DNA from: Deltaproteobacteria bacterium
Lineage (GTDB): Bacteria > Myxococcota_A > Polyangia > JAAYKL01
DNA length: 64,000 bases
Direction: 5' to 3'
Assembly: GCA_016935665.1 (NCBI GenBank)
Contig: JAFGQN010000204.1
Location: 1 to 64,000 of the forward strand
Shown: positions 63,298-64,000 of the stretch, piece by piece
How the letters are laid out: each line of letters starts with the position of its first letter
Numbering within the stretch: the first letter of the stretch is position 1
Translations under genes and position numbers: made by a program
The notes under the pieces: generated by a model
Told to the model about the DNA's origin: nothing
What the model saw: the letters and a program-made list of their open reading frames with translations, nothing else
Databases searched by the model: none

Positions 63298-64000
63298 TCA
63301 AGCGAAGCTGGAGCGACTGTCCCGTTTTTCCCTGCTCACCCGAAGAAGCTGCCGCATCAGCGCCGCCAACTGTTCGGCGCGGAATGGCTTGGCGAGGAAC
63401 CGGACATGGTCTCGGTTGTTGTTAAAATCATCCATCTGTTCCGAATCGTCGGAGTATCCGGACACCAGAATGGCTGGCATCTCAGGTTCCATCGCATGAA
63501 TCTGCGCCAATGTATGGAGCCCGTCCATAGACGGCATGATCAAATCCACAATAATCAGTGATACTTGGCTTCGATGTTTCTCGAACATCGCCACGCCGTC
63601 GCCTCCCGATTCAGCGCTCAGCACATCGCAGCCCAGCGTTTTCAACATGCGTATTCCGGCACGCAAAACCAGCGGCTCATCATCGATGATAAGAACGGTG
63701 ATTCCTGGCAAAGAATAGACATCCTCGGTGGATGCGACTGCCGAAAGAGAGACCGGCAAATCCGTTCCCGGTCGTGCGGGAAAAGACAAAGTGATCCGTG
63801 TCCCCTGCCCCAAAGAACTTTCAAGCGAAATCCTGCCCTTCATCGCATGGACGGCGCCATATACCATTGCCAGTCCCAATCCAGTCCCCTTCCCTTCCTC
63901 CTTGGTGGTAAAAAATGGCTCGAAAACATGCTCCTGGACAGCTGCATCAATTCCCGTCCCCGTATCGGCTACCCGGACAAACGCTCTCCTCTCGTCCATA
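63298..64000 (-). CDS. Hybrid sensor histidine kinase, C-terminal part (5' end outside window)
   Basis: The minus-strand frame runs off the right edge, so only about 234 residues are seen. It begins inside the HATPase_c domain (G1 V-A-D-T-G-T-G-I-D, F-box F-E-P-F-F-T-T-K-E, G2 G-K-G-T-G-L-G-L-A-M-V) and continues through a ~15-residue linker to a receiver domain (I-I-D-D-E, phospho-acceptor Asp in I-I-V-D-L-I-M-P, S-G-Y at the Ser/Thr position, A-K-P-F lysine). The order HATPase then REC is that of hybrid kinases. The first Met seen (63999) is internal. Signal and output are unknown; single-domain regulators elsewhere in the window could be targets by inference. Confidence 0.9.
   Translation of the reverse strand, partial: MDERRAFVRVADTGTGIDAAVQEHVFEPFFTTKEEGKGTGLGLAMVYGAVHAMKGRISLESSLGQGTRITLSFPARPGTDLPVSLSAVASTEDVYSLPGITVLIIDDEPLVLRAGIRMLKTLGCDVLSAESGGDGVAMFEKHRSQVSLIIVDLIMPSMDGLHTLAQIHAMEPEMPAILVSGYSDDSEQMDDFNNNRDHVRFLAKPFRAEQLAALMRQLLRVSREKRDSRSSFA

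Overview
The window looks like a chromosomal segment of a mid-GC Gram-negative bacterium. A TamA/TamB outer-membrane assembly pair, several lipoproteins and a YjfB-type motility protein support this. Two surface lipoproteins carry long Asp/Ser/Thr linkers, and there is an rpsP-khpA-rimM-trmD-RNA methyltransferase operon. Together these suggest the deltaproteobacterial/Myxococcota-Bradymonadota part of the tree. That placement is inference; no rRNA or tRNA gene was found to anchor it.

Layout. 1-10 kb: a PAS histidine kinase cut by the left edge, two MFS transporters, a MocR regulator divergent from an EamA exporter, two paralogous single-domain response regulators, YjfB and CorA. 10-18.8 kb: tamA-tamB, a small lipoprotein and a metallophosphoesterase. 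18.9-30 kb: a GH3-type acyl-acid ligase overlapping by ATGA a 2786-residue iterative-type polyketide synthase (KS-AT-DH-MT-pseudoKR-ER-KR-ACP-TE), then MscS. 30.1-37.6 kb: an accessory, partly decayed zone. It holds a TIR/deoxyribosyltransferase-like protein with helical repeats, a truncated patatin gene, an rluA-type gene flanked by two short repeat families, a doubly damaged sulfatase-modifying-factor gene, an IS200-like (RAYT-type) transposase, and a small RHH/membrane-protein operon. 37.7-45.5 kb: a BNR-type surface lipoprotein, the rpsP-trmD operon, homoserine dehydrogenase and a CBM9-type lipoprotein. 45.8-53.8 kb: a 1903-residue TPR protein with acidic and proline-rich tails, glutamate formiminotransferase and an O-methyltransferase. 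54.2-57 kb: a second small accessory patch with a conserved small protein, an HUH-domain protein lacking its usual C-terminal helix, and a helical-repeat protein. 57-64 kb: transketolase, a CotH-kinase surface protein, aldose 1-epimerase and a hybrid histidine kinase cut by the right edge.

Most interesting points. (1) The GH3-PKS operon is a compact candidate biosynthetic system in which one enzyme builds a methylated, reduced acyl chain and the other could activate the released acid. (2) Near-identical 25-bp palindromes lie upstream of tkt and of the aldose epimerase gene, implying a shared sugar regulon. (3) A TIR-like/TPR gene is followed by a patatin remnant, suggesting a decayed defence-type module. 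The sequence evidence for each is stated in the entries; functional links are inference.
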